NCBI RefSeq assembly: GCF_000378765.1 | Contig: NZ_KB905343.1 | Coordinates: 252,914-316,913 of the forward strand | Length of the DNA: 64,000 nt | Reading direction: 5' to 3' | DNA from: Psychroflexus tropicus DSM 15496 | GTDB taxonomy: Bacteria > Bacteroidota > Bacteroidia > Flavobacteriales > Flavobacteriaceae | Shown: positions 8,753 to 17,192 of the stretch, piece after piece | Numbering within the stretch: the stretch's first letter is position 1 | Layout: every line of letters starts with the position of its first letter | The notes under the pieces: model-generated | Database searches by the model: none | What the model saw: only the letters and a program-made list of their open reading frames with translations | Told to the model about the DNA's origin: nothing | Translations under genes and position numbers: made by a program

Positions 8753-9655
8753 TTATACCCAATCTAAGATATTTTCTTTTTTCCATAGATTTGGAAAAAA
8801 ACTTCGTTGTTGGTGTTTTGGATGCAGATATTTTTTCCAGGGAGAGCCACCAGTTGCTTTTTTAGTTTTTCCTTTTTTATCTAAATATTTTGTAGCTGTT
8901 TTCAAGTGGGTTTTGGACCACTTAACATTGTATTGGTGGTCAAAATCCTTCATTCTAAAAATTAAGTTTTCGGAGGGATCTTCAAATTTTAGAAATTGCT
9001 CCCATACTGTCTTACCCCTTGTAGATTTTGCTAAAGACTTAAAACTTAATAAATACTTTTCTTCAAAAGCTTTTAGTGTGTATGACGTTTTTCCAGTTTT
9101 TCTGTTATAACCTGCATCCCTCCAGTAGATGTTTTCAAAAATTTCATCTAGTTCAGGAGATGAGGTTAAACGCTTTTTACCCTCGTTATTCACTAAATTG
9201 ATGACGGGTGTGCACATGAGTTCTAGATAACGGAACTGTGCACTTTGGAATCCACTTGCAGGGGCTAATGCAAGTCTAAATTGATTATAGTCATCATAAT
9301 CTAAACCTTCTGTCATAACTTCAAATGAAGTGATGAGCATATCGGTATATCTTATCAAACGTTTTAATTTTTCAGCAAAAAATTGTTCTGATGAGAAGTC
9401 TTCATGAGCATTGATTTGCTTTAATTCATGAATCATCAATTTTAGGGTCAATTCTGTTATTTGATGATAGACTATGAAAACGGTCTCATCTTTAAAATCG
9501 GTCTTAGGCTTTTGCAAATCGAGCAGGGTGTCAACCTCGATATAATCCCAATAATTAAGAGGCTTAGCATGCAGTAGTCCTTTAAGATAAGTTTCGGGGT
9601 TTTCACCCAGAGCTTTATACTTCTCCTTCAGCTGTTTTAAAAGCTCATTTGTCAT
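8753..9655 (-). CDS. Tryptophan 2,3-dioxygenase family protein
   Basis: 300 aa from ATG 9655. The heme-dependent dioxygenase features are present: FIVYHQITELTLKLMIHEL with the distal His (about residue 64), PASGFQSAQFRYLE with the substrate-carboxylate Arg, and a late segment with a candidate proximal His plus TGGSPWKKYL, which matches the TGGS loop of TDO. The family opens the tryptophan indole ring to N-formylkynurenine. No other kynurenine-pathway gene is adjacent, so the substrate is assigned from family only. A TTG at 9673 would extend the frame but lies inside a -7 promoter box. Confidence 0.85.
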   Translation of the reverse strand: MTNELLKQLKEKYKALGENPETYLKGLLHAKPLNYWDYIEVDTLLDLQKPKTDFKDETVFIVYHQITELTLKLMIHELKQINAHEDFSSEQFFAEKLKRLIRYTDMLITSFEVMTEGLDYDDYNQFRLALAPASGFQSAQFRYLELMCTPVINLVNNEGKKRLTSSPELDEIFENIYWRDAGYNRKTGKTSYTLKAFEEKYLLSFKSLAKSTRGKTVWEQFLKFEDPSENLIFRMKDFDHQYNVKWSKTHLKTATKYLDKKGKTKKATGGSPWKKYLHPKHQQRSFFPNLWKKENILDWV

Positions 9656-9670
9656 GGTTAGCTTTTTGTT

Positions 9671-9678
9671 CAAATTTA
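9671..9678 (-). promoter_or_regulatory. -7 box TAAATTTG before the tryptophan dioxygenase gene
   Basis: Read on the minus strand, TAAATTTG lies 15 bases upstream of ATG 9655 and contains the alternative TTG codon at 9673. Confidence 0.55.
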
Positions 9679-9826
9679 TTAAAATAAATCAAGCTATACT
9701 TTAAAAACTCTTATATATCAATCGTTAATTCAATGCAAATTAAAAAACTAAGATAAAGTATAAATCCAAGTTATAGTTATATGTTAAGATCAAATTTATC
9801 AAAGCTATCAAATCTTAAAAACTTAG

Positions 9827-9834
9827 TACATTTG
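9827..9834 (+). promoter_or_regulatory. -7 box TACATTTG before trxB
   Basis: TACATTTG matches TAnnTTTG, with 16 bases to the trxB ATG. The region between it and the divergent dioxygenase gene is AT-rich and carries no ORF. Confidence 0.6.
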
Positions 9835-9850
9835 TATAAAATCTAATAAT

Positions 9851-10834
9851 ATGTCTGATACAAACGAACGTATAAATTGTTTAATTATTGGTTCCGGACC
9901 AGCAGGCTATACTGCTGCTATTTATGCAGCCAGAGCCGATATGAATCCAGTAGTTTATACAGGTATGGAACCTGGAGGCCAGCTCACTACAACTACTGAA
10001 GTTGATAACTTCCCAGGATATCCTGATGGAATTGATGGTCCAAAAATGATGGTTGATCTTCAACAACAAGCAGAACGCTTCGGAACAGACGTTCGTATCG
10101 GAATGGTGACAAAAGTTGAACTTTCAGATCAAGTCGGTGGTACACATAAAGCCCAAATCGATAATAAAACTTGGGTTGAAGCTCGCTCTATAATAATATC
10201 AACAGGTGCTTCAGCTAAGTATTTAGGACTTCCTAGTGAACAGCGTTTAAGAGGTGGTGGTGTCTCTGCTTGTGCAGTTTGCGATGGCTTTTTCTATAAA
10301 GGTCAAGATGTTGCTATTGTAGGTGGTGGGGATACGGCCTGTGAAGAAGCAACTTACCTAGCCAAAATTTGTACAAAAGTGACAATGCTAGTCCGAAAAG
10401 GTGAGATGAAAGCTTCTAAAGCTATGCAGCACCGAGTAGAGAATACTGAAAATATTGATTTACGCTACCATAGTGAAGTAGACGAAGTGTTAGGAGATCA
10501 GGTAGTTGAAGGTTTAAGAATTGTAAATAACCAGACAGGTGAAAAAGAAGAGATCAAAATCACTGGTCTATTTATCGCCATTGGACATAAACCTAATACT
10601 GACATTTTTAAAGATTATTTGGATATGGATGATGTAGGATACATCATTACTAAGCCAAAAACCACAAATACAAATTACCCTGGTGTATTCGCCTGTGGCG
10701 ACTCTCAAGATAAAGTTTATCGCCAAGCCATTACAGCTGCAGGGACTGGTTGCATGGCAGCTCTAGACGCAGAACGTTATCTGGCTAGCCTTGAAACTAC
10801 AGAACGTTCTGAGCCTCAGGCAGCTCTAAGTTAA
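9851..10834 (+). CDS. trxB: Thioredoxin-disulfide reductase
   Basis: 327 aa. The N-terminal FAD-binding motif is GSGPAGYTAA (residues 15-24). The redox-active CAVC (141-144) sits in the NADPH domain, followed by the NADPH-binding GGGDTACEEA. The C-terminal FAD motif GVFACGDSQD completes the low-molecular-weight TrxR arrangement. The enzyme uses NADPH to reduce thioredoxin in the cytoplasm. It appears monocistronic, with its own promoter box and a hairpin terminator that overlaps the end of the convergent aroB. Confidence 0.97.
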   Translation: MSDTNERINCLIIGSGPAGYTAAIYAARADMNPVVYTGMEPGGQLTTTTEVDNFPGYPDGIDGPKMMVDLQQQAERFGTDVRIGMVTKVELSDQVGGTHKAQIDNKTWVEARSIIISTGASAKYLGLPSEQRLRGGGVSACAVCDGFFYKGQDVAIVGGGDTACEEATYLAKICTKVTMLVRKGEMKASKAMQHRVENTENIDLRYHSEVDEVLGDQVVEGLRIVNNQTGEKEEIKITGLFIAIGHKPNTDIFKDYLDMDDVGYIITKPKTTNTNYPGVFACGDSQDKVYRQAITAAGTGCMAALDAERYLASLETTERSEPQAALS

Positions 10835-10850
10835 TTTATAAAAATTAAGT

Positions 10851-11924
10851 TTAAGAAAGGCTTTTGTAATACGCAAAAGCCTTTTTTATTTGGTCATCTG
10901 AAACTTTACAATTGATTTTTGGCTGACCTAAGGCAGTTAACAACACAAAATTTATATTTCCAGCAGAATTCTTTTTGTCGTGTTTGAGATAAGTCTTAAT
11001 CGCATCGATATCTTCCTCTGAAAATTCTGTGCTTTTAAAATAAGAAGTAATTATCCTGCTAGCCCTATCGCACTCCTTTTGGGAGAAATCAAGAATTTCC
11101 TCTGAAAGCTTTAGCGCTAAAACCATTCCTATGGCTACAGCTTCTCCATGAAGAAGTTTATTCTTTTGCTCTGATTCCATGTGGTAGGATTCAATAGCAT
11201 GACCTAGGGTATGGCCGAAATTAAGGGCCATTCTCATTCCTTTTTCATGTGGGTCCTGTTCTGCAATTTGAGTTTTAATCTTAATAGAATCTTTGATGAG
11301 CTCTGGTAATCTATCCACATTAAATTGCGATAAATCTTCAAAAGCGTAAAAATCGTCGGCATTGGCAATTAAACCATGCTTAAGCATTTCTGCTAAACCA
11401 CTTCTCATTTCTTGAGGGGGTAAGGTGGCCAGGTAACCTACATCAATCAAAACTAGTTTGGGAGGTCTTATTATACCAACTTGATTTTTCAAACTATCCA
11501 AATTCACACCGTTTTTTCCTCCAATAGCAGCGTCTACCATGCCTAGGAGTGTTGTAGGAACATGAACAAAATCAATTCCTCTTTTAAAACAGGATGCGAC
11601 GTAACCCCCAATATCTGTTACGATGCCACCTCCAAGATTAATCATTAAAGATTTACGGTCTGCGCCAGTTTCAGAAAGTGCTTTCCATATTTCATGACAG
11701 GTTGTTATCGTTTTATGTTCTTCACCCGGCTCAATTTCAATCCATTCTATTTTTAAATCAGATTCAATTTTTTCAGCTAGAAAACGGGAGCAATGCAAGC
11801 TGGTATTGGTGTCTACCAAAATATAAATTGAAGAGTATGAGCCAGATGAAATTAAAGTATTTAGTGCTTTGTATGCTTCTTCTTGAAAGGCTATTTTGTA
11901 AGATTTTAACTCTATAGTTGTCAT
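10851..11924 (-). CDS. aroB: 3-dehydroquinate synthase
   Basis: 357 aa. The NAD-binding and active-site sequences of DHQ synthase are visible: GEEHKT, GGGIVTDIGGYVASCFKRGI, PTTLLGMVDAAIGGKNGVN, and the zinc ligands in GLAEMLKHGL, FGHTLGHAIE and LLHGEAVAIGM. It converts DAHP to 3-dehydroquinate, step two of the shikimate pathway; aroE, aroA and DAHP synthase lie elsewhere in the window as separate units. It is divergent from the proline dehydrogenase gene and convergent with trxB. Confidence 0.95.
   Translation of the reverse strand: MTTIELKSYKIAFQEEAYKALNTLISSGSYSSIYILVDTNTSLHCSRFLAEKIESDLKIEWIEIEPGEEHKTITTCHEIWKALSETGADRKSLMINLGGGIVTDIGGYVASCFKRGIDFVHVPTTLLGMVDAAIGGKNGVNLDSLKNQVGIIRPPKLVLIDVGYLATLPPQEMRSGLAEMLKHGLIANADDFYAFEDLSQFNVDRLPELIKDSIKIKTQIAEQDPHEKGMRMALNFGHTLGHAIESYHMESEQKNKLLHGEAVAIGMVLALKLSEEILDFSQKECDRASRIITSYFKSTEFSEEDIDAIKTYLKHDKKNSAGNINFVLLTALGQPKINCKVSDDQIKKAFAYYKSLS
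10856..10887 (+). terminator. trxB terminator overlapping the aroB 3' end
   Basis: AAAGGCTTTTG (10856-10866) pairs perfectly with CAAAAGCCTTT (10874-10884) around a 7-base loop, followed by a T run. The stem encodes the last residues of AroB on the other strand, so one sequence serves both. Confidence 0.8.
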
Positions 11925-11991
11925 TTCGAAAAGGCTTTGTTAAGATTAATGTAATTGCAAAACTGCAAAGCGAAAATACTATATCAATCTC

Positions 11992-11999
11992 TATATTTG
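11992..11999 (+). promoter_or_regulatory. -7 box TATATTTG before the proline dehydrogenase gene
   Basis: TATATTTG matches TAnnTTTG, 22 bases before ATG 12022. It should drive the proline dehydrogenase-DinB pair and probably xseAB. Confidence 0.55.
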
Positions 12000-12021
12000 A
12001 GCTTAATTTTTTTTAAAAACT

Positions 12022-13215
12022 ATGATCGACACTAAAATATTCAATGATACTAAACACGCCTTTGTTTTAAAATCTGATAAAGATTTAAAGCGCTCTTTGT
12101 TTTTGTTCTCAATGATGAACATTCCATATTTTGTTCCCGTATCTACTGCAGCAACCAATGTTGCTCTAAAACTAAAACTACCTATTGAGCCATTGGTAAA
12201 AGCTACGATATTTAAACAGTTTTGTGGCGGAGTAAGTCAGGATGATTGTATGCCTCTGGTGAAAAAGATGAGAAAAGAAAATGTTTACAGTGTTTTGGAT
12301 TATTCTGTTGAAGGAAAAGAAAGCGAAGCCGAATTTGATAGAGCCGCATCAGATAAGATAGAAATTATCAAGTATGCTGGTGGAGCTGAAGAGATACCAT
12401 TTGCTGTTGCAAAACCCACTGGTTTGGGGCGATTTGAAATTTGGGAAAAGGTGACAGCCAACGATAAGCTAACCGATAAAGAACAAGAAGAGTGGGACAA
12501 CATCAAAGTTAGATTCGAAAGCGTGTGTAAAGCTGCATATGATAATGATACTCGACTTCTCATAGATGCTGAAGAGTCTTGGATGCAGGATGCAGCAGAC
12601 AATCTCATAGAAGATATGATGAGAAAATATAACAAAGAGAAGCCCATTATCTTTAACACTCTACAGTGCTATCGCTGGGATAGACTATCTTATGTAAAAG
12701 GCTTGCATGAGCGTGCACAAAAGGAGGGTTTTAAGCTCGGTTTTAAAACTGTTCGTGGTGCTTACATGGAAAAAGAAAACGCAAGAGCGAAAAGGAAAGG
12801 TTACCCAACACCTATTTGTGAGGATAAAGAAGCAACCGATGTAAATTTCAATGCCGTGATGTGCTATTGTATTGATAATGTAGACGATATCTCGCAATTT
12901 ATAGGGACTCATAATGAGGTGAGTACCTATATGGCTCTACAGTTGATGAATCAGAAAGAATTACACCTCTCTGATGATAGAATTTGGTTCGCACAGCTTT
13001 ACGGAATGAGTGATCACATCAGTTTTAATTTGGGTCGAGTAAATGCCAATGCCATTAAATTAGTTCCCTTTGGCCCTATTAAAGATGTTATTCCTTATCT
13101 GATTAGAAGAGCTCAGGAGAATTCTTCAGTTCAGGGTCAGACAGGTAGAGAATTAGCTCTTTTAAGAGAAGAAAAAGACAGAAGAGATGGTAGCTATGTT
13201 AAGCGAGTAGAATAA
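12022..13215 (+). CDS. Proline dehydrogenase
   Basis: 397 aa, the size of a monofunctional ProDH rather than full PutA. The barrel motifs are present: a DAEESWMQDAADNL segment, FNTLQCYRWDRL, KTVRGAYMEKENARAK, GTHNE, FAQLYGMSD, and YLIRRAQENSSV with the paired arginines that bind the proline carboxylate. The FAD enzyme oxidises proline to pyrroline-5-carboxylate and passes electrons to the quinone pool. Its stop overlaps the DinB start (TAATG). No P5C dehydrogenase is in the window. Confidence 0.9.
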   Translation: MIDTKIFNDTKHAFVLKSDKDLKRSLFLFSMMNIPYFVPVSTAATNVALKLKLPIEPLVKATIFKQFCGGVSQDDCMPLVKKMRKENVYSVLDYSVEGKESEAEFDRAASDKIEIIKYAGGAEEIPFAVAKPTGLGRFEIWEKVTANDKLTDKEQEEWDNIKVRFESVCKAAYDNDTRLLIDAEESWMQDAADNLIEDMMRKYNKEKPIIFNTLQCYRWDRLSYVKGLHERAQKEGFKLGFKTVRGAYMEKENARAKRKGYPTPICEDKEATDVNFNAVMCYCIDNVDDISQFIGTHNEVSTYMALQLMNQKELHLSDDRIWFAQLYGMSDHISFNLGRVNANAIKLVPFGPIKDVIPYLIRRAQENSSVQGQTGRELALLREEKDRRDGSYVKRVE

Positions 13216-13742
13216 TGGCAATTCTAAAATCTGATATTACTAATGAAGAATACAAATCTTATTATGATTTGTACCTCAGCAGGGTTATTTCTTCGACAGA
13301 GCTTTTTGAGGCTCTACATCAAGAGCAAGAACTGGTTGACTTATATGAGTGTTTACCTTCTCAGAAACATGAGTTTCGTTATGCAGAAGCGAAATGGACG
13401 CCAAAACAAATCCTTCAGCATTTAATTGATACGGAACGTATTTTTGTAAATCGAGCTTTAAGGTTCGCTAGAGAGGATTTTACTGTTCTACCAGGCTATG
13501 ATGAAAATGATTATGCAGAAAATTGCTTCTCCAATAAAAGAACTATCGACAATTTGCTTCAAGAGTTCAAAGCAGTTAGAAACTCAACTATTCTTTTGTA
13601 TAAGAGTTTTGATGAACAGGTACTTAAAAATATAGGTCAAGCTAGTGGAGGTCCTTTTTCAGTTAGGGTTATTCCGTTTATATTGTGTGGTCACCAGAAG
13701 CACCATATCCATATTATCAAAGAGCGTTACCTTAAAGCATAA
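13215..13742 (+). CDS. DinB-family protein
   Basis: 175 aa. Four-helix DinB/YfiT-type protein with KWTPKQILQHLIDTERIF carrying a conserved His, and a C-terminal GHQKHHIHIIKERY with clustered histidines; together these form the metal site of the family. Members include thiol transferases and proteins of unknown role; the substrate here is not known. It starts on the stop codon of the proline dehydrogenase gene and ends three bases before xseA, so a four-gene operon is likely. Confidence 0.8.
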   Translation: MAILKSDITNEEYKSYYDLYLSRVISSTELFEALHQEQELVDLYECLPSQKHEFRYAEAKWTPKQILQHLIDTERIFVNRALRFAREDFTVLPGYDENDYAENCFSNKRTIDNLLQEFKAVRNSTILLYKSFDEQVLKNIGQASGGPFSVRVIPFILCGHQKHHIHIIKERYLKA

Positions 13743-13744
13743 GC

Positions 13745-15139
13745 ATGTCATCTAAAACTTCTGTATTTACATTACTAGACATCGGCAGGAGTTTACAAAG
13801 GATGGTCAGTGCGCATTATCATAAACCTTATTGGATCAAAACTGAGATTGCTAAACTCAATTATTACGACAAGAGCGGGCATTGTTATCCAGATCTTGTA
13901 GAAAAACAAAACGGGCAAATTCTTGCCCAAATGCGGGCAACCATTTGGGCTGATAATTATCAAAATATATCTAAACAATTCCTGAATCTTGCTAAAAAAC
14001 CACTATCAGAGGGAATGACGGTATTGATATTGGCAAAAGTTAATTATCATCCTAACTATGGCTTTTCCCTTAATATCATAGATATTGACGCAAGCTTTAC
14101 GCTAGGCGAGATGGCAAGGGAAAAGCAGGAAAGTCTTAAACGACTTAAATCTGAAGGAATTTATGATCTTAATAGATCCATGTCCTCTCCAAAGCTTCCC
14201 CAACGCATTGCTGTGATTTCGGTCCAAACTAGTAAAGGGTATCAGGATTTTATCAATATCATTTCAAAAACCTATGCTCATTTCAATTTTGAAATAGAAT
14301 TATTTCCTGCTTTGCTACAAGGTGATAAAGCTATAACCTCCATTGCTAAAGCTTTAGAGAGCATAGAAAACACAAAAGATGATTTTGATGTGGTTACCAT
14401 CATAAGAGGTGGTGGAGGGGACGTTGGATTAAGTTGCTACGATAGCTTTATACTAGCTTCAAAAGTGGCAAGATTTCCACTTCCAGTGGTAACTGGTATT
14501 GGACATTCAACCAATGAAACTTTAGTGGAACTGGTGGCTTTCAAAAATAAAATAACACCTACAGATGTTGCTTATTATTTTATAGCGGCCTTTCAAAACT
14601 GTTTTGATGAGCTTAAAGCTCTTACAAACCATTTCGAAACTAAGGTTGATGGTATGCTGAAGGAAAAAAATCAAGAACTATTGAACCTTCATAAAGAGTT
14701 TAAAACACAGGTTAATACTTTACTCAAAACTCACGACTATGAGTTGAAAGCGCAAAAACAACGCATCAAATCGAATCTCCCATCCTTAGTGTTATCTAGG
14801 CTCGATGGTTTAGAGCAACTCAAATATAGAATGGATTGGTTGGTAAAAAACAAACTTCATAATCAAGAAGATCAACTTTTATTGTATTTTAAATCAATCC
14901 AAAGGGAGGCTAAATCTACAACCAAGCAGCAGCATCAAGAATTGGATTACCTCTCTAAATCATTAGACTTACTTTCACCTGAACGACTTTTGAAACGAGG
15001 GTATACACTGAATTTGCTAGGCGATAAAATTATAACATCCACGACAAAACTTAAAACAGGCGATCGCTTAAAGACAATATTTGCCGATGGCTATGCTGAA
15101 AGCGATGTCGTAAAAATTCAAACTGATGAAAAAAACTGA
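13745..15139 (+). CDS. xseA: Exodeoxyribonuclease VII large subunit
   Basis: 464 aa. An N-terminal OB fold (about residues 8-110, including KTEIAKLNYY and GMTVLILAKVNYHPNYGFSL) is followed by the catalytic domain with RIAVISVQTSKGYQDF, TIIRGGGGDVGLSCYDS and PVVTGIGHSTNETLVE, then a long coiled-coil that binds many XseB subunits. The complex degrades single-stranded DNA. xseB follows with a 14-base overlap, the usual arrangement. Confidence 0.95.
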   Translation: MSSKTSVFTLLDIGRSLQRMVSAHYHKPYWIKTEIAKLNYYDKSGHCYPDLVEKQNGQILAQMRATIWADNYQNISKQFLNLAKKPLSEGMTVLILAKVNYHPNYGFSLNIIDIDASFTLGEMAREKQESLKRLKSEGIYDLNRSMSSPKLPQRIAVISVQTSKGYQDFINIISKTYAHFNFEIELFPALLQGDKAITSIAKALESIENTKDDFDVVTIIRGGGGDVGLSCYDSFILASKVARFPLPVVTGIGHSTNETLVELVAFKNKITPTDVAYYFIAAFQNCFDELKALTNHFETKVDGMLKEKNQELLNLHKEFKTQVNTLLKTHDYELKAQKQRIKSNLPSLVLSRLDGLEQLKYRMDWLVKNKLHNQEDQLLLYFKSIQREAKSTTKQQHQELDYLSKSLDLLSPERLLKRGYTLNLLGDKIITSTTKLKTGDRLKTIFADGYAESDVVKIQTDEKN

Positions 15140-15341
15140 AAGCTATGAGGAAGCTCTAGAAGAGCTTAAAACTATCGTTTCCGATATAGAGAACGATGCT
15201 GTCTCGGTTGATGAGTTGACCAAAAAGGTGAAACGAGCTTCAGAGTTGATAAAACACTGTAAGACCATTCTCACCAAAACAGAAAAGGAAGTTAACTCTG
15301 CTTTAGATGATATGGAAGATTTGAATTCTAAAACAAGTTGA
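15126..15341 (+). CDS. xseB: Exodeoxyribonuclease VII small subunit
   Basis: 71 aa, standard length. The family signature is visible: SYEEALEELKTIVSDIEND near the N-terminus and KKVKRASELIKHCKTIL in the second helix, forming a helical hairpin. It decorates the XseA coiled-coil. The gene overlaps xseA by 14 bases and its stop abuts the convergent kdsA stop with no gap. Confidence 0.93.
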   Translation: MKKTESYEEALEELKTIVSDIENDAVSVDELTKKVKRASELIKHCKTILTKTEKEVNSALDDMEDLNSKTS

Positions 15342-16160
15342 CTAAAATTGGTTAATCGTTTTACGAATGTGCACTAATCGTGTAAGCAGTCCTTCAAGTA
15401 ACTCCAAATCAAGCATATTAGCCCCATCACTTTTCGCTTCGCTAGGATTGAAATGAGTTTCAATAAACAAGCCATCCACCTGGTTGACCACTCCCGCTCT
15501 GGCAATAGTCTCTATCATTTCTGGTCGACCCCCGGTTACGCCAGAGGATTGATTGGGCTGTTGTAAGGAATGCGTAACATCTAGCACAGTTGAGGCGTAA
15601 CGCTTCATTGTAGGAATACCTCTAAAGTCTACAATTAAATCTTGGTAACCAAACATAGTTCCTCGGTCTGTAATCATCACCTTTTCATTCCCAGAATCCT
15701 TTATTTTTTGAGCTGCGTGCTGCATACTTTCTGGACTCATAAATTGTCCTTTTTTAAGATTGACAACTTTTCCAGTTTCTGCAGCAGCTACCAAAAGGTC
15801 GGTTTGCCTAACGAGAAAGGCAGGAATTTGCAGGATATCTACGTAGGCTGCTGCCATCGCAGCATCACTTTCTTTATGTATATCGGTTACCGTTGGGATA
15901 TTAAAAGTGTCACTTACTTTTTTTAAAATCTTTAGCGCTTTTTCATCTCCAATTCCAGTAAAACTATCTATTCTGCTTCGGTTTGCCTTTTTAAAAGAGC
16001 CTTTATAAACGAAAGGGATTTCTAATTTATCGGTAATGGTAAGTATTCGTTTTGCAATTTTTAAAGCCATGTCTTCCCCTTCTATAGCACATGGGCCTGC
16101 TAGTAAGAAAAAGTTAGAAGAATTGGTATGTTTTAAATTTGGAATTAGATTAAGATCCAT
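15342..16160 (-). CDS. kdsA: 3-deoxy-8-phosphooctulonate (Kdo-8-P) synthase
   Basis: 272 aa. Diagnostic sequences are LLAGPCAIEGED, VYKGSFKKANRSRIDSF, VTDIHKESDA, QIPAFLVRQTDLL, and a C-terminal FIETHFNPSEAKSDGANML segment. It condenses PEP with arabinose 5-phosphate to make Kdo-8-P for lipopolysaccharide. KdsC, the next enzyme, is encoded at 24447-24950. The gene is divergent from the DUF2911 gene. Confidence 0.95.
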   Translation of the reverse strand: MDLNLIPNLKHTNSSNFFLLAGPCAIEGEDMALKIAKRILTITDKLEIPFVYKGSFKKANRSRIDSFTGIGDEKALKILKKVSDTFNIPTVTDIHKESDAAMAAAYVDILQIPAFLVRQTDLLVAAAETGKVVNLKKGQFMSPESMQHAAQKIKDSGNEKVMITDRGTMFGYQDLIVDFRGIPTMKRYASTVLDVTHSLQQPNQSSGVTGGRPEMIETIARAGVVNQVDGLFIETHFNPSEAKSDGANMLDLELLEGLLTRLVHIRKTINQF

Positions 16161-16291
16161 TAGAATTTTTTTTCAAAGATAAGGATTTCAGCACGTATTT
16201 ATTAACGCTAATTTCTCAAACTCCAGGTTTTTTAAAATGTGATTTTACGTATCTTTCACCATCTAATGCATTTAATTTAAAATTAATTAAT

Positions 16292-17134
16292 ATGAAAACT
16301 ATTTTTACCACTATTGCATTTGTAATGTCAGTCGTTTTTTACGCACAAGTAGAAACGCCACAACCGAGTCCAAATGCAATGCTAACCCAAAATGTTGGAC
16401 TTTCAGAAGTTTCTGTGGCCTACTCAAGACCTTCCGCTAAAGGAAGAGTGATTTTTGGAGATCTGGTTCCTTTCGATAAACGATGGAGAACTGGAGCTAA
16501 CGAAAATACAATTGTGACTTTTTCTGATGACGTAGAAATCGGTGGTCAAGCCCTGGAAGCTGGCAGCTATTCACTTTACAGTATTCCTAAAAAAGGAAGT
16601 TGGGATATTTTCTTTTATGAAAATACAGAAAACTGGGGCTTACCAAGAACATGGAACGAAGATGCTGTAGTGGCAATGATCAACGTTCCTGTAAAATCTT
16701 TAAAACATTTAGTAGAAACATTCACGATAGGGTTTGATAACATTACCATGGATAAGGCTCATCTTGCCATTTCATGGGAGAAAACAAAAGTTGAAGTTCC
16801 AATAGCTTTCCCTACTGACGAGATGGTGGAAGCTAATATTGATAGAATAATGTCTGGACCTACAGCTGCAGATTATTTCAACTCTGCGGTATACTACTTT
16901 ACTTCTGGTAAAGATTTGGATAAAGCTGAAGCGTGGATGGAAAAAGGAATGGAAATGGCTGAAACAAAACCATTCTGGATGCAAAGACAACAGTCTTTGA
17001 TATACGCTGCTAATGGCAAAAAGAAAAAAGCTATTGAGACCGCCAAAGCATCTCTAGCAGGAGCTAAAAAAGCAAACAATGCAGATTATATCAAAATGAA
17101 TCAAGACTCACTTAAAGAGTGGGGGGCAATGTAA
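16292..17134 (+). CDS. DUF2911 domain secreted protein
   Basis: 280 aa. A signal peptide (residues 1-19, ending FYAQ) indicates export. The DUF2911 domain covers about 30-170: VSVAYSRPSAKGRVIFG, KRWRTGANENTIVTFS, LEAGSYSLYSIP and FFYENTENWG are the family's conserved strands. The C-terminal 100 residues are helical and resemble a short tetratricopeptide-like region (residues about 190-275). The function is unknown. A strong terminator follows. Confidence 0.85.
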   Translation: MKTIFTTIAFVMSVVFYAQVETPQPSPNAMLTQNVGLSEVSVAYSRPSAKGRVIFGDLVPFDKRWRTGANENTIVTFSDDVEIGGQALEAGSYSLYSIPKKGSWDIFFYENTENWGLPRTWNEDAVVAMINVPVKSLKHLVETFTIGFDNITMDKAHLAISWEKTKVEVPIAFPTDEMVEANIDRIMSGPTAADYFNSAVYYFTSGKDLDKAEAWMEKGMEMAETKPFWMQRQQSLIYAANGKKKKAIETAKASLAGAKKANNADYIKMNQDSLKEWGAM

Positions 17135-17160
17135 TGAAGCACTAAGGCTCTAAATATTCA

Positions 17161-17192
17161 ACCGACTCAGCTGATCTGGGTCGGTTTTTTTA
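17161..17192 (+). terminator. Terminator after the DUF2911 gene, overlapping the symporter 3' end
   Basis: ACCGACTCAG (17161-17170) pairs with CTGGGTCGGT (17176-17185) with one T-G wobble around a 5-base loop, followed by seven T. The stem lies within the last codons of the convergent symporter gene. Confidence 0.8.
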